From an uncultured Macellibacteroides sp. (GTDB taxonomy: Bacteria; Bacteroidota; Bacteroidia; Bacteroidales; Tannerellaceae), in the NCBI RefSeq assembly GCF_963667135.1, contig NZ_OY762974.1:2728001-2792000 (forward strand): 64,000 nucleotides of DNA, in the 5' to 3' direction. Numbering within the stretch: position 1 is the first letter of the stretch; every line of letters begins with the position of its first letter. This document shows positions 43,912-53,199 of the stretch, in pieces. A model generated the notes under the pieces. It had not been told where the DNA came from. It worked only from the letters and a program-made list of their open reading frames with translations, and searched no databases. Position numbers and translations under genes: made by a program.

Positions 43912-44227
43912 TTGTAAACCAGTTTACTCTTTGCAGTTTGTATGTTGGTGGAAATCCTACGTATCTGATAAGTTTCTTGAAGCACTGACGGGGTTCTTCT
44001 GTGTCCAGGTCTTCGTATGGCAGATAGTGATCCGGATCGGTTTCGGCCTGGTCACTACGCATGGAGGCCCTAAGCCGGCAACGCTCTACTTTACGCATGC
44101 CGTCTGTTGTTCGTTTGCGCAAGTTGCACGTGAGGTGTATGAGGGTGAAATGCGCACCGGGTACTTTCTTGAGCAATCGCATTCGGTTGATTGCTTCGGT
44201 TCCTGATATATCGTTTGCCTGTTTCAT
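43898..44227 (-). CDS. Hypothetical small protein heading portal unit
   Basis: A 109-residue basic protein, Cys- and Arg-rich (CNLRKRTTDGMRKVERCRLRA). The ATG at 44227 is chosen: an in-frame TTG at 44269 lies in the GTCCTTT promoter box and so cannot be used. The function is unknown; the charge suggests nucleic acid binding. Confidence 0.6.
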   Translation of the reverse strand: MKQANDISGTEAINRMRLLKKVPGAHFTLIHLTCNLRKRTTDGMRKVERCRLRASMRSDQAETDPDHYLPYEDLDTEEPRQCFKKLIRYVGFPPTYKLQRVNWFTNEKE

Positions 44228-44232
44228 GGAAA

Positions 44233-44267
44233 CGAAGATATGATGGGTAGGGGTGGGGGGAAAGGAC
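44233..44267 (-). promoter_or_regulatory. Late promoter, portal unit
   Basis: GTCCTTT (44261-44267), exactly 20 bp, TATCTTCG (44233-44240). Decides the start at 44227. Confidence 0.75.
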
Positions 44268-44387
44268 AAAAAATGAATGTTATGAAGATTGCTAATTTAC
44301 GCGGAATAACTTCCTCTCTTTTTCCGTAATCTCATTGAAAACAAAGAATAGGGTTAGAAACTATTCTTATTAAAATTAGTGAGAATC

Positions 44388-44477
44388 ATGGGAAGACTAT
44401 TATTTAAAATGTATTTTGGAATTGCTAATATGGTAGAACATATAGGTGGGTTGGATAATGTAGCTATGAATTTATAA
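44388..44477 (+). CDS. Possible 29-residue ORF, rightward
   Basis: ATG to TAA, beginning MGRLLFKMYF, in the 700-bp gap between late units. No promoter is seen, but a terminator follows at 44564. It may be a mini-protein or chance. Confidence 0.3.
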   Translation: MGRLLFKMYFGIANMVEHIGGLDNVAMNL

Positions 44478-44563
44478 TCCATTGTAATTGCATTTATTTG
44501 ATCGTTTTACGAAATAAAATATCAAATAAAATCCAATTATAATGAAATTTTAGATCAACATAA

Positions 44564-44602
44564 AAAAATGCAACACCCTCTATTGTAGAATGTTGCATTT
44601 TT
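44564..44602. terminator. Bidirectional terminator
   Basis: 12-bp perfect arms AAAAATGCAACA and TGTTGCATTTTT around a 15-bp loop. Confidence 0.85.
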
Positions 44603-44647
44603 AAATTGGAAAAAATGTTGTAAAAGTGTGTTATTTAACACGGAAGA

Positions 44648-44679
44648 TTTGTGGAATTAAGAAACCATTTCTACTTTTG
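44648..44679 (+). promoter_or_regulatory. Promoter of rightward mini-unit
   Basis: TTTG (44648-44651), exactly 20 bp, TACTTTTG (44672-44679): a full consensus match on the strand opposite to the late genes. Confidence 0.75.
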
Positions 44680-44708
44680 ATAATTATAAACCATAAAAAA
44701 GAAAACTT

Positions 44709-44789
44709 ATGACAGAAATTTGTTTTGCAATCGTTAGTTTATGTTTTTATGGAGTAGTTCGCTGCTGCTCCAAAGATCGTAGAAAGTAA
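44709..44789 (+). CDS. 26-residue mini-protein (or small RNA unit)
   Basis: ATG at 44709 to TAA at 44789 encodes MTEICFAIVSLCFYGVV plus a basic tail ending KDRRK. The first 17 residues form a likely membrane helix with cysteines. It sits between a consensus promoter and a perfect 11-bp terminator, so a transcript of about 150 nt is expected. It could be a toxin-like or superinfection peptide, or the RNA itself may act. Confidence 0.45.
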   Translation: MTEICFAIVSLCFYGVVRCCSKDRRK

Positions 44790-44802
44790 TTTCTAATTTC
44801 CG

Positions 44803-44836
44803 ATAGGGGGTTGTTACAGCAATCCCCTATTTTTTT
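44803..44836 (+). terminator. Terminator of rightward mini-unit
   Basis: Perfect 11-bp stem ATAGGGGGTTG with CAATCCCCTAT (one G-T pair), loop TTACAG, then six T. Confidence 0.9.
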
Positions 44837-44970
44837 CTGCAAAGCTATTCGTTCGAAGTGTTAATTCAAATAAAAAAATTATTTATTTTCTGATACAATG
44901 ATAAATTAGTTGTATACTTAATATATATTAACATATTTCTTAAGATAAACATTGTTAGACCTTTATTCCT

Positions 44971-45255
44971 CTACACCGTCTTCATCGCTTCAATATCTGC
45001 AATAAGCTCATTAACGGCTGAAGAAGCGGCAGATAGGCTGACCGAATCACTTACGTTGATGTTTGTACTCAACTTAGATTCCGAACTCTGAGACACATTG
45101 AACGATCCAACGTATGTATTATCTACTTGTATCTGCCCGTTAGCACTTACTATACCCCCTGTTGATTCCAGGCGTGCTTCACTTTGTAATTTAACTGCTC
45201 CAGAAATCGTTTCAAGATTTAGGATTCTCTGTTCTGTTTTAATTGTTGTTGCCAT
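44971..45255 (-). CDS. Hypothetical small virion-type protein
   Basis: A 94-residue protein with many Ser/Thr/Asn residues and a repetitive beta pattern, ending in a short helix (AVNELIADIEAMK). It is the last gene of the fibre unit. The ATG at 45255 is used; a longer in-frame reading runs into the preceding gene. A fibre-associated or decoration role is plausible. Confidence 0.55.
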   Translation of the reverse strand: MATTIKTEQRILNLETISGAVKLQSEARLESTGGIVSANGQIQVDNTYVGSFNVSQSSESKLSTNINVSDSVSLSAASSAVNELIADIEAMKTV

Positions 45256-45274
45256 AATTTTTATTTGTTTTTGG

Positions 45275-46345
45275 TTATAGATCAAATCTAGTATTATACA
45301 ATGTGTTAGACATACTGGTGAAATATAAATATCCACCTAGCTCATCATAATCAATCCCAACGCTTGTAATAGTTCCCGTTAATGTGACTGATGATTTTGC
45401 AGGAACTACAATATCCCCAAGACTTTTTAGTTTTTCGCCGACTATAAGTGCATCTGCAGGAGCTTTATTTCCATATCGAAACGCTATATTGCAACCCTTC
45501 AGATTTAATCCGGTGTTGTACCCATTTGAAATTTTAATTGTATAGTTGGCTGTTTGTAAACCAAATGTACCGTTTAGCTGAACTGATATAGGAGTACTCT
45601 TTATTATTACAGTCTGCATGGCGTTCGGGATAGGTATGAAGGTATTAACGATGTCGGGGTCCGTAAGTGATAATTTCTTTTCATCCGCCAAAAAATAAAC
45701 AACCTCGTATGTGCCTAATTCGGAAGAGATAGAAATATCAAGTGCACCACCTTGACCTGCAGATATGGCTGTACCCTGTGTCCTGTATTTATAGCCACTT
45801 GTCCCCTTCTTGCATATTGCAACGCCAAAATACATTTGACCTAAATTATAGGTATAACCTAAGTCGTCGACGGTTAGCTCATATTGACTTTGAACTCTTA
45901 AGCTCAACGATGTGCCTAAAGTCCCAAAACTTGCGTAATACTCTGAATCTAGCACTATTGGAACCAATGGAGGCTGTGCTGCATGCTCGTAGCCTCCAAA
46001 ATCTGCTAATCTACACGGTTGACCAGTCGTTCCAAGTGGGGGAAGATAATCCCACATTACTGTTCCTGCCCTTAATGCAGTAAACAAAGCTGGCAAAGTA
46101 GGATAATTGGGGATATTCAATCCGCAGTTACCGTTTTCCGCTCTCCACCAATCGGCACCAACTCCCCTATTAGGGGCGACATTGTTATATCTTACAGGCT
46201 TGTATTTGCTCCACTTATTAATACGTGACGCACTGATATTTTCAGCCGGAAGTTTGCCTGAACACAATACATTGACACTATTGGATGCAAGCCCAATTGC
46301 TTGCGACACAATAGCGGTTTTTATTCCGGTTGTTGGGAGTGCCAT
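45275..46345 (-). CDS. Putative virion appendage / fibre-associated protein
   Basis: A 356-residue protein rich in Gly/Thr/Ser/Asn with alternating beta-like stretches. The N-terminal part (residues 30-120) holds WWRAENGNCGLN and YPTLPALFTALRAGT; the C-terminal half has immunoglobulin-like beta strands (VPAKSSVTLTGTI). It follows the fibre and a small gene. Likely a receptor-binding or adhesin part. Confidence 0.55.
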   Translation of the reverse strand: MALPTTGIKTAIVSQAIGLASNSVNVLCSGKLPAENISASRINKWSKYKPVRYNNVAPNRGVGADWWRAENGNCGLNIPNYPTLPALFTALRAGTVMWDYLPPLGTTGQPCRLADFGGYEHAAQPPLVPIVLDSEYYASFGTLGTSLSLRVQSQYELTVDDLGYTYNLGQMYFGVAICKKGTSGYKYRTQGTAISAGQGGALDISISSELGTYEVVYFLADEKKLSLTDPDIVNTFIPIPNAMQTVIIKSTPISVQLNGTFGLQTANYTIKISNGYNTGLNLKGCNIAFRYGNKAPADALIVGEKLKSLGDIVVPAKSSVTLTGTITSVGIDYDELGGYLYFTSMSNTLYNTRFDL

Positions 46346-46764
46346 TACTGCATTAATTTTTCGTTGATAAATTCGTAAGCAGATAAGGTAAGATCGTTTA
46401 CCTCCGAAATTTTGTCAAATTCTTCATCTGTTAAAGGGTCGAATGAGATGGATATCTCTTCCTCGTAATAAGGATTTAGTATTTCACGGACCTTTGCATC
46501 AATTTCTATTGAAAGGATATCAAAGTTTTTCTTTCCTTCTTCCGTTTTATCAGATTGAAGTGTCTCAAAGTTTTCAGGCTTGTGAGAATCAATCGTTTCC
46601 TTCTGAAACTCTTCCCCCAATTTAGCTAGCTTACCTAGGTCTATCTTTATGCCGATCAGCTTCCTTCTAGTGTCTACATTCATACCTGTTACCTTAACAC
46701 CAGCAAGTACCTGATTTAACACCGTGGCTTCGTTTCTTGTCATTTTGACTTCTTTCTTTTCCAT
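46345..46764 (-). CDS. Hypothetical protein between fibre genes (possible assembly chaperone)
   Basis: A 139-residue acidic helical protein (KLAKLGEEFQKETID, EEEISISFDPLTDEEFDKI). It lies between the large fibre and the appendage gene, where fibre-assembly chaperones often sit. No homology recognised. Overlaps the next gene by one base. Confidence 0.5.
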   Translation of the reverse strand: MEKKEVKMTRNEATVLNQVLAGVKVTGMNVDTRRKLIGIKIDLGKLAKLGEEFQKETIDSHKPENFETLQSDKTEEGKKNFDILSIEIDAKVREILNPYYEEEISISFDPLTDEEFDKISEVNDLTLSAYEFINEKLMQ

Positions 46765-46774
46765 GATTTTTATT

Positions 46775-49700
46775 TTAATTTATACGTGAATAATTATATT
46801 TTAATTGATCCATTTCCGTTTTTAACTGCTTAATTGCACAGATTAAATGAGGGATAAGCTTGACATAGTCAATTGATTTATATTGCCCTCCGTAGATTGT
46901 ATGTACAAGCTCCGGCTGAACTAACTCTAGTTCTTGCGCTATAAGTCCAAAATCCTGTGAATCATTCTTTAAAGGGTTTAGTCCTTTTGCAATTGAGTTC
47001 CATCTATAAGATACAGGATTCAACAATTCAATAATTCTTAATGAATCTTTTAGAGTAGTAACCTCTGTTTTCAAACGAATATCAGAAGCTGAATAAGCAG
47101 TAACCTCCCCTGATGCCACTATATTTCCGCTGACATATAATTTATGTCCCGAATCCGTTGTAGTCCCAATACTGATATTCCCTGAATCCGCATTTATTAC
47201 CATCTGGGCCAGCCAGCTAAGAGAATTATCAACTCGTCCAAATTGAATACCTCTATCAGTTGCAGCTGCTGAATTTCCCCTTAGACGAATAGCTCCACCG
47301 AAGACATTTGACCTTATAAACCTTGCTGTTTGGTCATTGTAAATTGAAATTGTTTGAGCCTCGATATTTCCGCATTGTATTGTTGCCCAAGACCCAGTAG
47401 CTCTATTATATATATCCAACTTGGCCACGTCTGCATTATGGCTTAAACTAATTCGACTCGTATTGGAACCATTGTATAAGTTTAACCAACCTTCACTAAT
47501 TAAATGAAGCCCTCCGAAAATTCTAGATGTACCATTAACATCAAGTTTATAGCCAGCATCTGTCAATGTATTAATTAACACGTTTCCACCAGAAAAATAG
47601 CTATTACCACCAGCCGCAAAATTTCCATTCACTTTCAATGCTGCTCCAATTCCACTCGCAGGGTCTGCATAAGCTCCAACAGACATATGAGATTCAGACA
47701 CGGTATTAACTCTGTTAGCAGTTAACACACCCACAACTCCGACATTCCCAGCCGCATCAAGGTTTAGTGAATTAGACGTACCCGAACCTAAATAAAGTTT
47801 ATTTTGATAGCCCTGTAAATACCAGTTGTTTGCACCTTCTGTTAGTTTTAAATTCGGATTAGAATTATTATCAGCAATAGAAAAGTAACCTCCTGTTATA
47901 TTCCCTGTTACATTAGTCCCTCCATCAAAGGTCTGTCCCCAAAATGTACGGACATTAGCTAATTTAGTTGCGGAAGCTACATTATCACTCAACATAGCCA
48001 ATGTTCCTGATGTTGTTGGTAAATTTAACACATTGCCACTAGTTCCAAACGCCTGCAATCTCGTTGAATAATCTAATCCATCATTATTTATACTGTGGAA
48101 GTCTATGTATTTGCCTATTTCTATTACTCCGTCTGATGCTACTATTGGAATTTTATTCCAAGCCGAACCACCCAGTATAGCGTGAAAACCATCCAACAAA
48201 TCTGAATTAAAATTCGTAACCACATTCGTATTAGACATAGAACCTCCTGATAAAGGAAGATAGCTATGTGTATGCCCGTCCAACGATAAATTACGACTTA
48301 CCGAATTAATCGAAAGAGGTGTATACTGACTGGTTGAAATTCCCCAAGCCACGTTGGGAGTACTTGTTTCTAAAGCTCCTATTCGTCCTAAAGCAGATGT
48401 AAGGTTATTGTTTATTAGATTTATTGTGTATGCATTAAATGTATTGTTAAGATCGCTATTCAAGTAGCTTCCACCTAAACCTGTACTCCCATAGACAGAA
48501 GATATCAAACCTGATTCACCGCCAGTACTGGAACCTGTACCATAAGCAGACAATTCCCCTGTCGACCAAAAATCTACATCGACTTTTATACGTCCATCTA
48601 CAACATTCAAATGTGAAAGTACATCTATGTGTCCTTGCGTAAGGTTATCAATTACAGCTTTATTTGTATGTGTGTGATTGTTCGAATAGGCTATGTTCCA
48701 ATTTGCGATCTTTGTATTATCCTGTGTCCATTTAGTACCTATCAAGGTAGACATGCTTGTAGCGAAATTAGGATCATTACCTAATGCTGTGGCCAACTCG
48801 TTAAGAGTGTCTAAGGTGGTAGGAGCTGCTCCAATAAGTTCAGTAACCTTCGCATTTACATAAGATTGCGTAGCATACTGGTTTGATGTAAGGTAATTTC
48901 CAAGTGCTAATGTATCTAGCCCGGCTATATCAGATAACAACCGGCTACTCCAGTGTGTTTCACCAGCCAATTGGACCATCACCCGATTCGCTGTAGGGAT
49001 TTCATCGGCCCATGAGCCCACATTCACTAATCCGCCCAATGATCCTGAAGCACCTGAGCCGCCTGATACACCGGCTCCGTAGGCTGAAATTTCGCCTACA
49101 GACCAAAAATCAATGTCTGATTTTAGCCGGCCTTCGATAATTGATAAATGAGATAGAACGTCTATGTTTCCTTGGGTAATCGAATCTATAATGAGTTTAT
49201 TAGAGTGAGAATGTAATGGAGCATTCGGATCAATCCATGGTTTACTCTGAATGATTCCATTTAAGTCATCAAGAATTAACGATCTAATATACTCTGAGAT
49301 TGAACCTAATGTAGATATAGTTGGATCATCGCTATTAGGATCGAAAGCAGGAAAGACCACCCCCTCGCGAAGGAGTACACGAGGAAACTCAGCAAGACGA
49401 GGGGGTATAGTAAAATTTGGCGCATCGGGCACTGGAATTGATATATTAGCAGGCAGTTCGTCTTCGTTCCTGATAAGGTTTAAATAAGGGCTAATGTCTG
49501 CAAAACAATAAGTAAAAGTATAGCTGGAAGGTAGGTCCGATGACTTATATGCAACGTCGCTTTCTTTTACAGCTATTTTATGGATTGCACTTTCTTGATA
49601 GATATACTTTGCCCGGCTTGGAAAGAAATCAAGCAACCAGCGACGTTCGTATTTATTTAGATGGCCTGTGTTTTTTGTGTACAGTCTCTCTGTATCGATC

Positions 49701-50473
49701 CGGTATTCTTCCATCACGTCGTCGATGATTGAACTATTGAAGGTATGTTCTCCCGAAAAATCTGTAACACCGAACGCCCTAAATGTATCGATTCCTCCAA
49801 GGCTATTTTCAAATAGAATCCATTGTTCGTCTTCAGATATTTGATCGGAAACTACATATTTTTGTATATAGCTTAATTGGGATGATCCTGAGTAAGCAGC
49901 AACCTCGTAATATATTGGCTTCTTTCCGGAGAATAGTCCGGAAACAACTGCGTATTGCATGTTGAGAGTATATGCATTACCGGCCGAACAGCTTTGTAGT
50001 GTAACAGTTTCATTGGTGTTGTTAGGGAAAAAGGCTTTAACTTTGATATTGCATGCTATTACCGCGAAATAGGTGATCCATTCCGGAGTATAATTCGTGA
50101 CTTTTTTAAGTTTTGGCTGCCAGGTAAGAAAGTTTCCCTTTAGCCAGTTAGACGGAGTATCGGCCAAGTTGGATATCCCGGTACGAATTGCCCGAAATGA
50201 ATAATCCACGCCATCAATTGAAGCAACAAACATTCGGATGATTGATGGTTGCACATAGGATGTATTGTATTGAAGGACGAAGCTAAGGGCGTTAATAACA
50301 ACGTCTTTTACATCTACTTCCACGATACCGTCGCTCGGATGGTATGTTTCATTTACAAGGATTTCTGTACCTACAGAAAGGGTAAAGTTTAAAGATTCGG
50401 AAGTTGAGACTTTAAATGGCTTAAGGTTGCCACTCAAAGAGAGTTCGTCCGGTTTACTTAGTATTGTTGCCAT
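46775..50473 (-). CDS. Large tail fibre with S74 intramolecular chaperone
   Basis: A 1,232-residue fibre. The N-terminal part (about 1-330) is beta-rich and likely binds the tail; it is followed by repeated adhesin-type stretches, including two copies of a 50-residue module near residues 420 and 600 with HSHSNKLIIDSI-like and HTHTNKAVIDNL-like starts. The C-terminus is a peptidase S74 chaperone: SASDIRLKTEVT with the Ser-Lys dyad, then LLNPVSYRW and FGLIAQELE, which trims itself after trimer assembly. The ATG 50473 is preferred because an upstream in-frame TTG at 50533 lies at the promoter box. Confidence 0.88.
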   Translation of the reverse strand: MATILSKPDELSLSGNLKPFKVSTSESLNFTLSVGTEILVNETYHPSDGIVEVDVKDVVINALSFVLQYNTSYVQPSIIRMFVASIDGVDYSFRAIRTGISNLADTPSNWLKGNFLTWQPKLKKVTNYTPEWITYFAVIACNIKVKAFFPNNTNETVTLQSCSAGNAYTLNMQYAVVSGLFSGKKPIYYEVAAYSGSSQLSYIQKYVVSDQISEDEQWILFENSLGGIDTFRAFGVTDFSGEHTFNSSIIDDVMEEYRIDTERLYTKNTGHLNKYERRWLLDFFPSRAKYIYQESAIHKIAVKESDVAYKSSDLPSSYTFTYCFADISPYLNLIRNEDELPANISIPVPDAPNFTIPPRLAEFPRVLLREGVVFPAFDPNSDDPTISTLGSISEYIRSLILDDLNGIIQSKPWIDPNAPLHSHSNKLIIDSITQGNIDVLSHLSIIEGRLKSDIDFWSVGEISAYGAGVSGGSGASGSLGGLVNVGSWADEIPTANRVMVQLAGETHWSSRLLSDIAGLDTLALGNYLTSNQYATQSYVNAKVTELIGAAPTTLDTLNELATALGNDPNFATSMSTLIGTKWTQDNTKIANWNIAYSNNHTHTNKAVIDNLTQGHIDVLSHLNVVDGRIKVDVDFWSTGELSAYGTGSSTGGESGLISSVYGSTGLGGSYLNSDLNNTFNAYTINLINNNLTSALGRIGALETSTPNVAWGISTSQYTPLSINSVSRNLSLDGHTHSYLPLSGGSMSNTNVVTNFNSDLLDGFHAILGGSAWNKIPIVASDGVIEIGKYIDFHSINNDGLDYSTRLQAFGTSGNVLNLPTTSGTLAMLSDNVASATKLANVRTFWGQTFDGGTNVTGNITGGYFSIADNNSNPNLKLTEGANNWYLQGYQNKLYLGSGTSNSLNLDAAGNVGVVGVLTANRVNTVSESHMSVGAYADPASGIGAALKVNGNFAAGGNSYFSGGNVLINTLTDAGYKLDVNGTSRIFGGLHLISEGWLNLYNGSNTSRISLSHNADVAKLDIYNRATGSWATIQCGNIEAQTISIYNDQTARFIRSNVFGGAIRLRGNSAAATDRGIQFGRVDNSLSWLAQMVINADSGNISIGTTTDSGHKLYVSGNIVASGEVTAYSASDIRLKTEVTTLKDSLRIIELLNPVSYRWNSIAKGLNPLKNDSQDFGLIAQELELVQPELVHTIYGGQYKSIDYVKLIPHLICAIKQLKTEMDQLKYNYSRIN

Positions 50474-50496
50474 GCTATTACTTTCGGTTGTTGAAA

Positions 50497-50531
50497 CGAA
50501 AGTAATGGAGATAAGATAGGAGGGAAAGGAC
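50497..50531 (-). promoter_or_regulatory. Late promoter, fibre unit
   Basis: GTCCTTT (50525-50531), exactly 20 bp, TACTTTCG (50497-50504), 23 bp before ATG 50473. Fused to the preceding terminator's T-run. Confidence 0.8.
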
Positions 50532-50558
50532 AAAAATCCCCACCGGGTCTGGTGGGGA
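50532..50558 (-). terminator. Terminator of terminase unit, abutting late promoter
   Basis: TCCCCACC and GGTGGGGA stem followed by TTTTTG on the minus strand, merging into GTCCTTT. Confidence 0.88.
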
Positions 50559-50568
50559 TGAACTTATT

Positions 50569-52290
50569 TTATCGACTATATGTACCTGAAGAATTTGGCA
50601 TACTGTCTAGAACATTACCCTCAGGAAGTATTTTTTTGTATTCACCGTAAATGAGGTATGTGAACGCTGAAAATATTTGAGTGCTGTACATGGCTTGTTC
50701 TTCGTACGGAAGTTCACGTTCACTACTTTTATCTAAAACGATTCTTCCCTCTGTCCTCTTTAGTGGAGAGTGGTTAATGCTGCTTATAAGTTCTTCGCAT
50801 TCGTTATTGCAGATTTCTATTTCATCATGAATATCATCTGGCTTTCCGAACATGATATTTAATAATTTATAGTGTGTGCCATAGAAGATAGTGCCCTGGC
50901 CTATTGACATGAGTATTACCCGCCATCCCTTTGCTACCAGGGCATTTCTTAACATCACAGCATCTGTGTCGTTTACGTCTGTCATCAATGGATAGTACTT
51001 TCTGTATGCCGGGTCATTTTGGTTGGCAGCACGGTCGTAATGCAGAATGATTTCTTTTCTGGAATGATGTTTGAAAAAGGTATCTATCTTATGTGCAAGT
51101 TCCTCGTGTTGCTCTGGATGAATCACCCACATATTTTTGATCGTTTTCATTTTTTTATTTCTCTTTCCTGGTATTGTTTTCTTTTGGCCGAACACTATAC
51201 TCATAAATGGGCCAGGATCGAATCCTGCGTATAATGGTTGGTTCCGATCGCAATGCTTAAGGCTTAAACTATTTGTTTCTGTCTTTTCTCCGGCAATGGC
51301 TATGTTATCAAAGTTGGAATAATCGTAACTATCATCAAAGATGTGTTCCTTTCCAAACTTACCTACAAAACGAGTTTTAACTTTGTTTTTTCTTACTGAA
51401 AAAATGGATGTATTTAATTTGTCTTCATCTTTAATTGATTTAATCTGATTTAGAATATAGTCGATGCCCAGAATTTTAATGTTTGAAAAAGACGATGCTC
51501 TAAGATAGAAAGTTTCTCCAGTTCTGAGTTCTCGTATTCGGGTTGTCCATCTCTCAACAAATTGCCTTAATTTTTTTATTTCTTTTTCATTATAAGCTTT
51601 TTCTGCAAGAGCCAATTCTACTAGTCTTAAATCCAGCTCGTAGGACATCTCCTGAATGCAATGGATCAAGTCAATATCCATGTTGCTTTCGTACTTTGTC
51701 CACCAATCTTCGTCTGTCTCGAAATTTGGAGTTGAAGAGAATCCGGTTATACCCATAAAATAGGGACTATGTCCAAACTTTGACCTGTCAGCACGAAGAG
51801 CAGGAATAATACGTTCTGTGAACTTTTGTTCCGGGATCCGGATAAGCTCATCAGCAAATAAGTGGGCTGCGTTCTTCCCAAGCATAGACTCTGGTCGATC
51901 GCATGATACAAACTGGAGAACAGAACCATCACAGAAAGAGAATGTTTGTTTCCAATCATCTATGTACGTAGCACACTGCTTAAAGTGTGCTGGGGGTTTC
52001 TTGCCTGCTTCAAAATAAATACCGCGTTCGTAATTTTCCATGAAATATTCCATAAGTCCAGGGAGAATATTATCGAAGATGCTTTTGAAAGTGGATGCCC
52101 CAAGTACCAGGACGGAACCCGGCATATCATTTTGTACCCGGTCCATTCGTGGTCCCATCATGTGAGTTGTTTTTCCAGAACCACGACCGACTTCACCAAA
52201 CAAGAATGTTGGGTCTGCAAGCTTCATCAATATCTGTACAACAGACAGGTATTCTTCTTTAAATAATTCCAAATCTGTTTTATTGGCCAT
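50569..52290 (-). CDS. terL: Terminase large subunit
   Basis: The packaging ATPase-nuclease, 573 residues. The N-terminal ATPase has Walker A GEVGRGSGKT (32-41) and a Walker B-like HLFADE near residue 145. The C-terminal RNase-H-like nuclease has LYAGFDPGPF near residue 355 and the acidic VNDTDAVM region. It drives DNA into the head through the portal. It overlaps the end of the upstream gene by 11 bp. A strong terminator follows. Confidence 0.92.
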   Translation of the reverse strand: MANKTDLELFKEEYLSVVQILMKLADPTFLFGEVGRGSGKTTHMMGPRMDRVQNDMPGSVLVLGASTFKSIFDNILPGLMEYFMENYERGIYFEAGKKPPAHFKQCATYIDDWKQTFSFCDGSVLQFVSCDRPESMLGKNAAHLFADELIRIPEQKFTERIIPALRADRSKFGHSPYFMGITGFSSTPNFETDEDWWTKYESNMDIDLIHCIQEMSYELDLRLVELALAEKAYNEKEIKKLRQFVERWTTRIRELRTGETFYLRASSFSNIKILGIDYILNQIKSIKDEDKLNTSIFSVRKNKVKTRFVGKFGKEHIFDDSYDYSNFDNIAIAGEKTETNSLSLKHCDRNQPLYAGFDPGPFMSIVFGQKKTIPGKRNKKMKTIKNMWVIHPEQHEELAHKIDTFFKHHSRKEIILHYDRAANQNDPAYRKYYPLMTDVNDTDAVMLRNALVAKGWRVILMSIGQGTIFYGTHYKLLNIMFGKPDDIHDEIEICNNECEELISSINHSPLKRTEGRIVLDKSSERELPYEEQAMYSTQIFSAFTYLIYGEYKKILPEGNVLDSMPNSSGTYSR

Positions 52291-52894
52291 ATTCAGCGTC
52301 CTCTATATTAAGTTCTCTTTCTACTTCACCTATTAGTCGTTGTTTTTCTGCTTCTGGGATATCACGCCCTTTAATAATGTCAATCGCTTTTTTATAAGCC
52401 CCAAGAAGCCCTTGTTTTTTTATACCCATACGAGCTATCTCTAAATCTGGTGAAACTAGCTGCTGTTTGAATTTCTTTAAATCAGGATTAATCGCTGATT
52501 CGGAAGCTGCAATTCTATATTTTCGAGATTCCTGCATACAGAATCTGGCTTCTTTGAAATTATGAGCTATTAAATTGATGTCACGAAGTTTCATCATTTC
52601 GTCAGCAAAATAGAGGTTCCATGCTTCGGCTGTAACAGTACAATCGGTATTTAAGTAATTTATTCCATCGTAAACTCTTTGTCTGCAAGTGCTCATAGAA
52701 AGTCCAGGGTATTCTTTCTGTAACTTTCTAGCACAATCATTTATAGAAGAATTTTTCTTATGCAGATTTGCAGCATAATTGATTTGCAGGATATAATCTG
52801 CAAGCTTTGCCGGGATTCCGCATGATTCGGCATTCCGTGTTTGGAGGAATCGTTCGACAATATCAACGGGAAGTTTTTGTAAGTCTGGAAGCAT
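52280..52894 (-). CDS. Putative terminase small subunit
   Basis: A 204-residue helical protein directly before the large terminase. The N-terminal half has a helix-turn-helix-like stretch (INDCARKLQKEYPGLSMSTCRQRV, about 50-75) as in small terminases that bind the packaging site; the C-terminus is a charged coiled segment ending DAEYGQ. Assigned by position and fold-like pattern, not by a signature. Confidence 0.6.
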   Translation of the reverse strand: MLPDLQKLPVDIVERFLQTRNAESCGIPAKLADYILQINYAANLHKKNSSINDCARKLQKEYPGLSMSTCRQRVYDGINYLNTDCTVTAEAWNLYFADEMMKLRDINLIAHNFKEARFCMQESRKYRIAASESAINPDLKKFKQQLVSPDLEIARMGIKKQGLLGAYKKAIDIIKGRDIPEAEKQRLIGEVERELNIEDAEYGQ

Positions 52895-53199
52895 TATAGT
52901 CCGAATTTTTCGTTTAAAGCATCATTGATCTTATTTGTATACATCCTCTTTTCCATCTTTTCGTTGGCCTCCAAAGAGCGTTCTTTTGTAGCCTGGTCAA
53001 AAATATTTTTATCCATGCTATATCTGGCTGTGGTTTTCCCTGCCCAATAGGATTTGTATGCTTCAGTCCCTGGGTTGATAATGTCCATTTTTAACTGCTC
53101 AGGATCGTCAGGGTTAAGCATATTGATAATTGCTTCAACGGAGAATCCAAGCACACCAAATCCTTTAATTTGCCCTAAATATTCATCAGTATAAATCAT
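52894..53199 (-). CDS. Hypothetical protein upstream of terminase
   Basis: A 101-residue protein: N-terminal helix (EYLGQIKGFGVLGFSVEAII) that may read as a short HTH, and a C-terminal charged region. Coupled on both sides by overlaps. It may be a second DNA-recognition component of packaging. Confidence 0.5.
   Translation of the reverse strand: MIYTDEYLGQIKGFGVLGFSVEAIINMLNPDDPEQLKMDIINPGTEAYKSYWAGKTTARYSMDKNIFDQATKERSLEANEKMEKRMYTNKINDALNEKFGL

Noticed and set aside
44225-44269. Start of the portal-unit first gene at TTG 44269
   Set aside because: This TTG is part of the GTCCTTT promoter box; the same problem removes the upstream TTG starts at 50533 and 59583.
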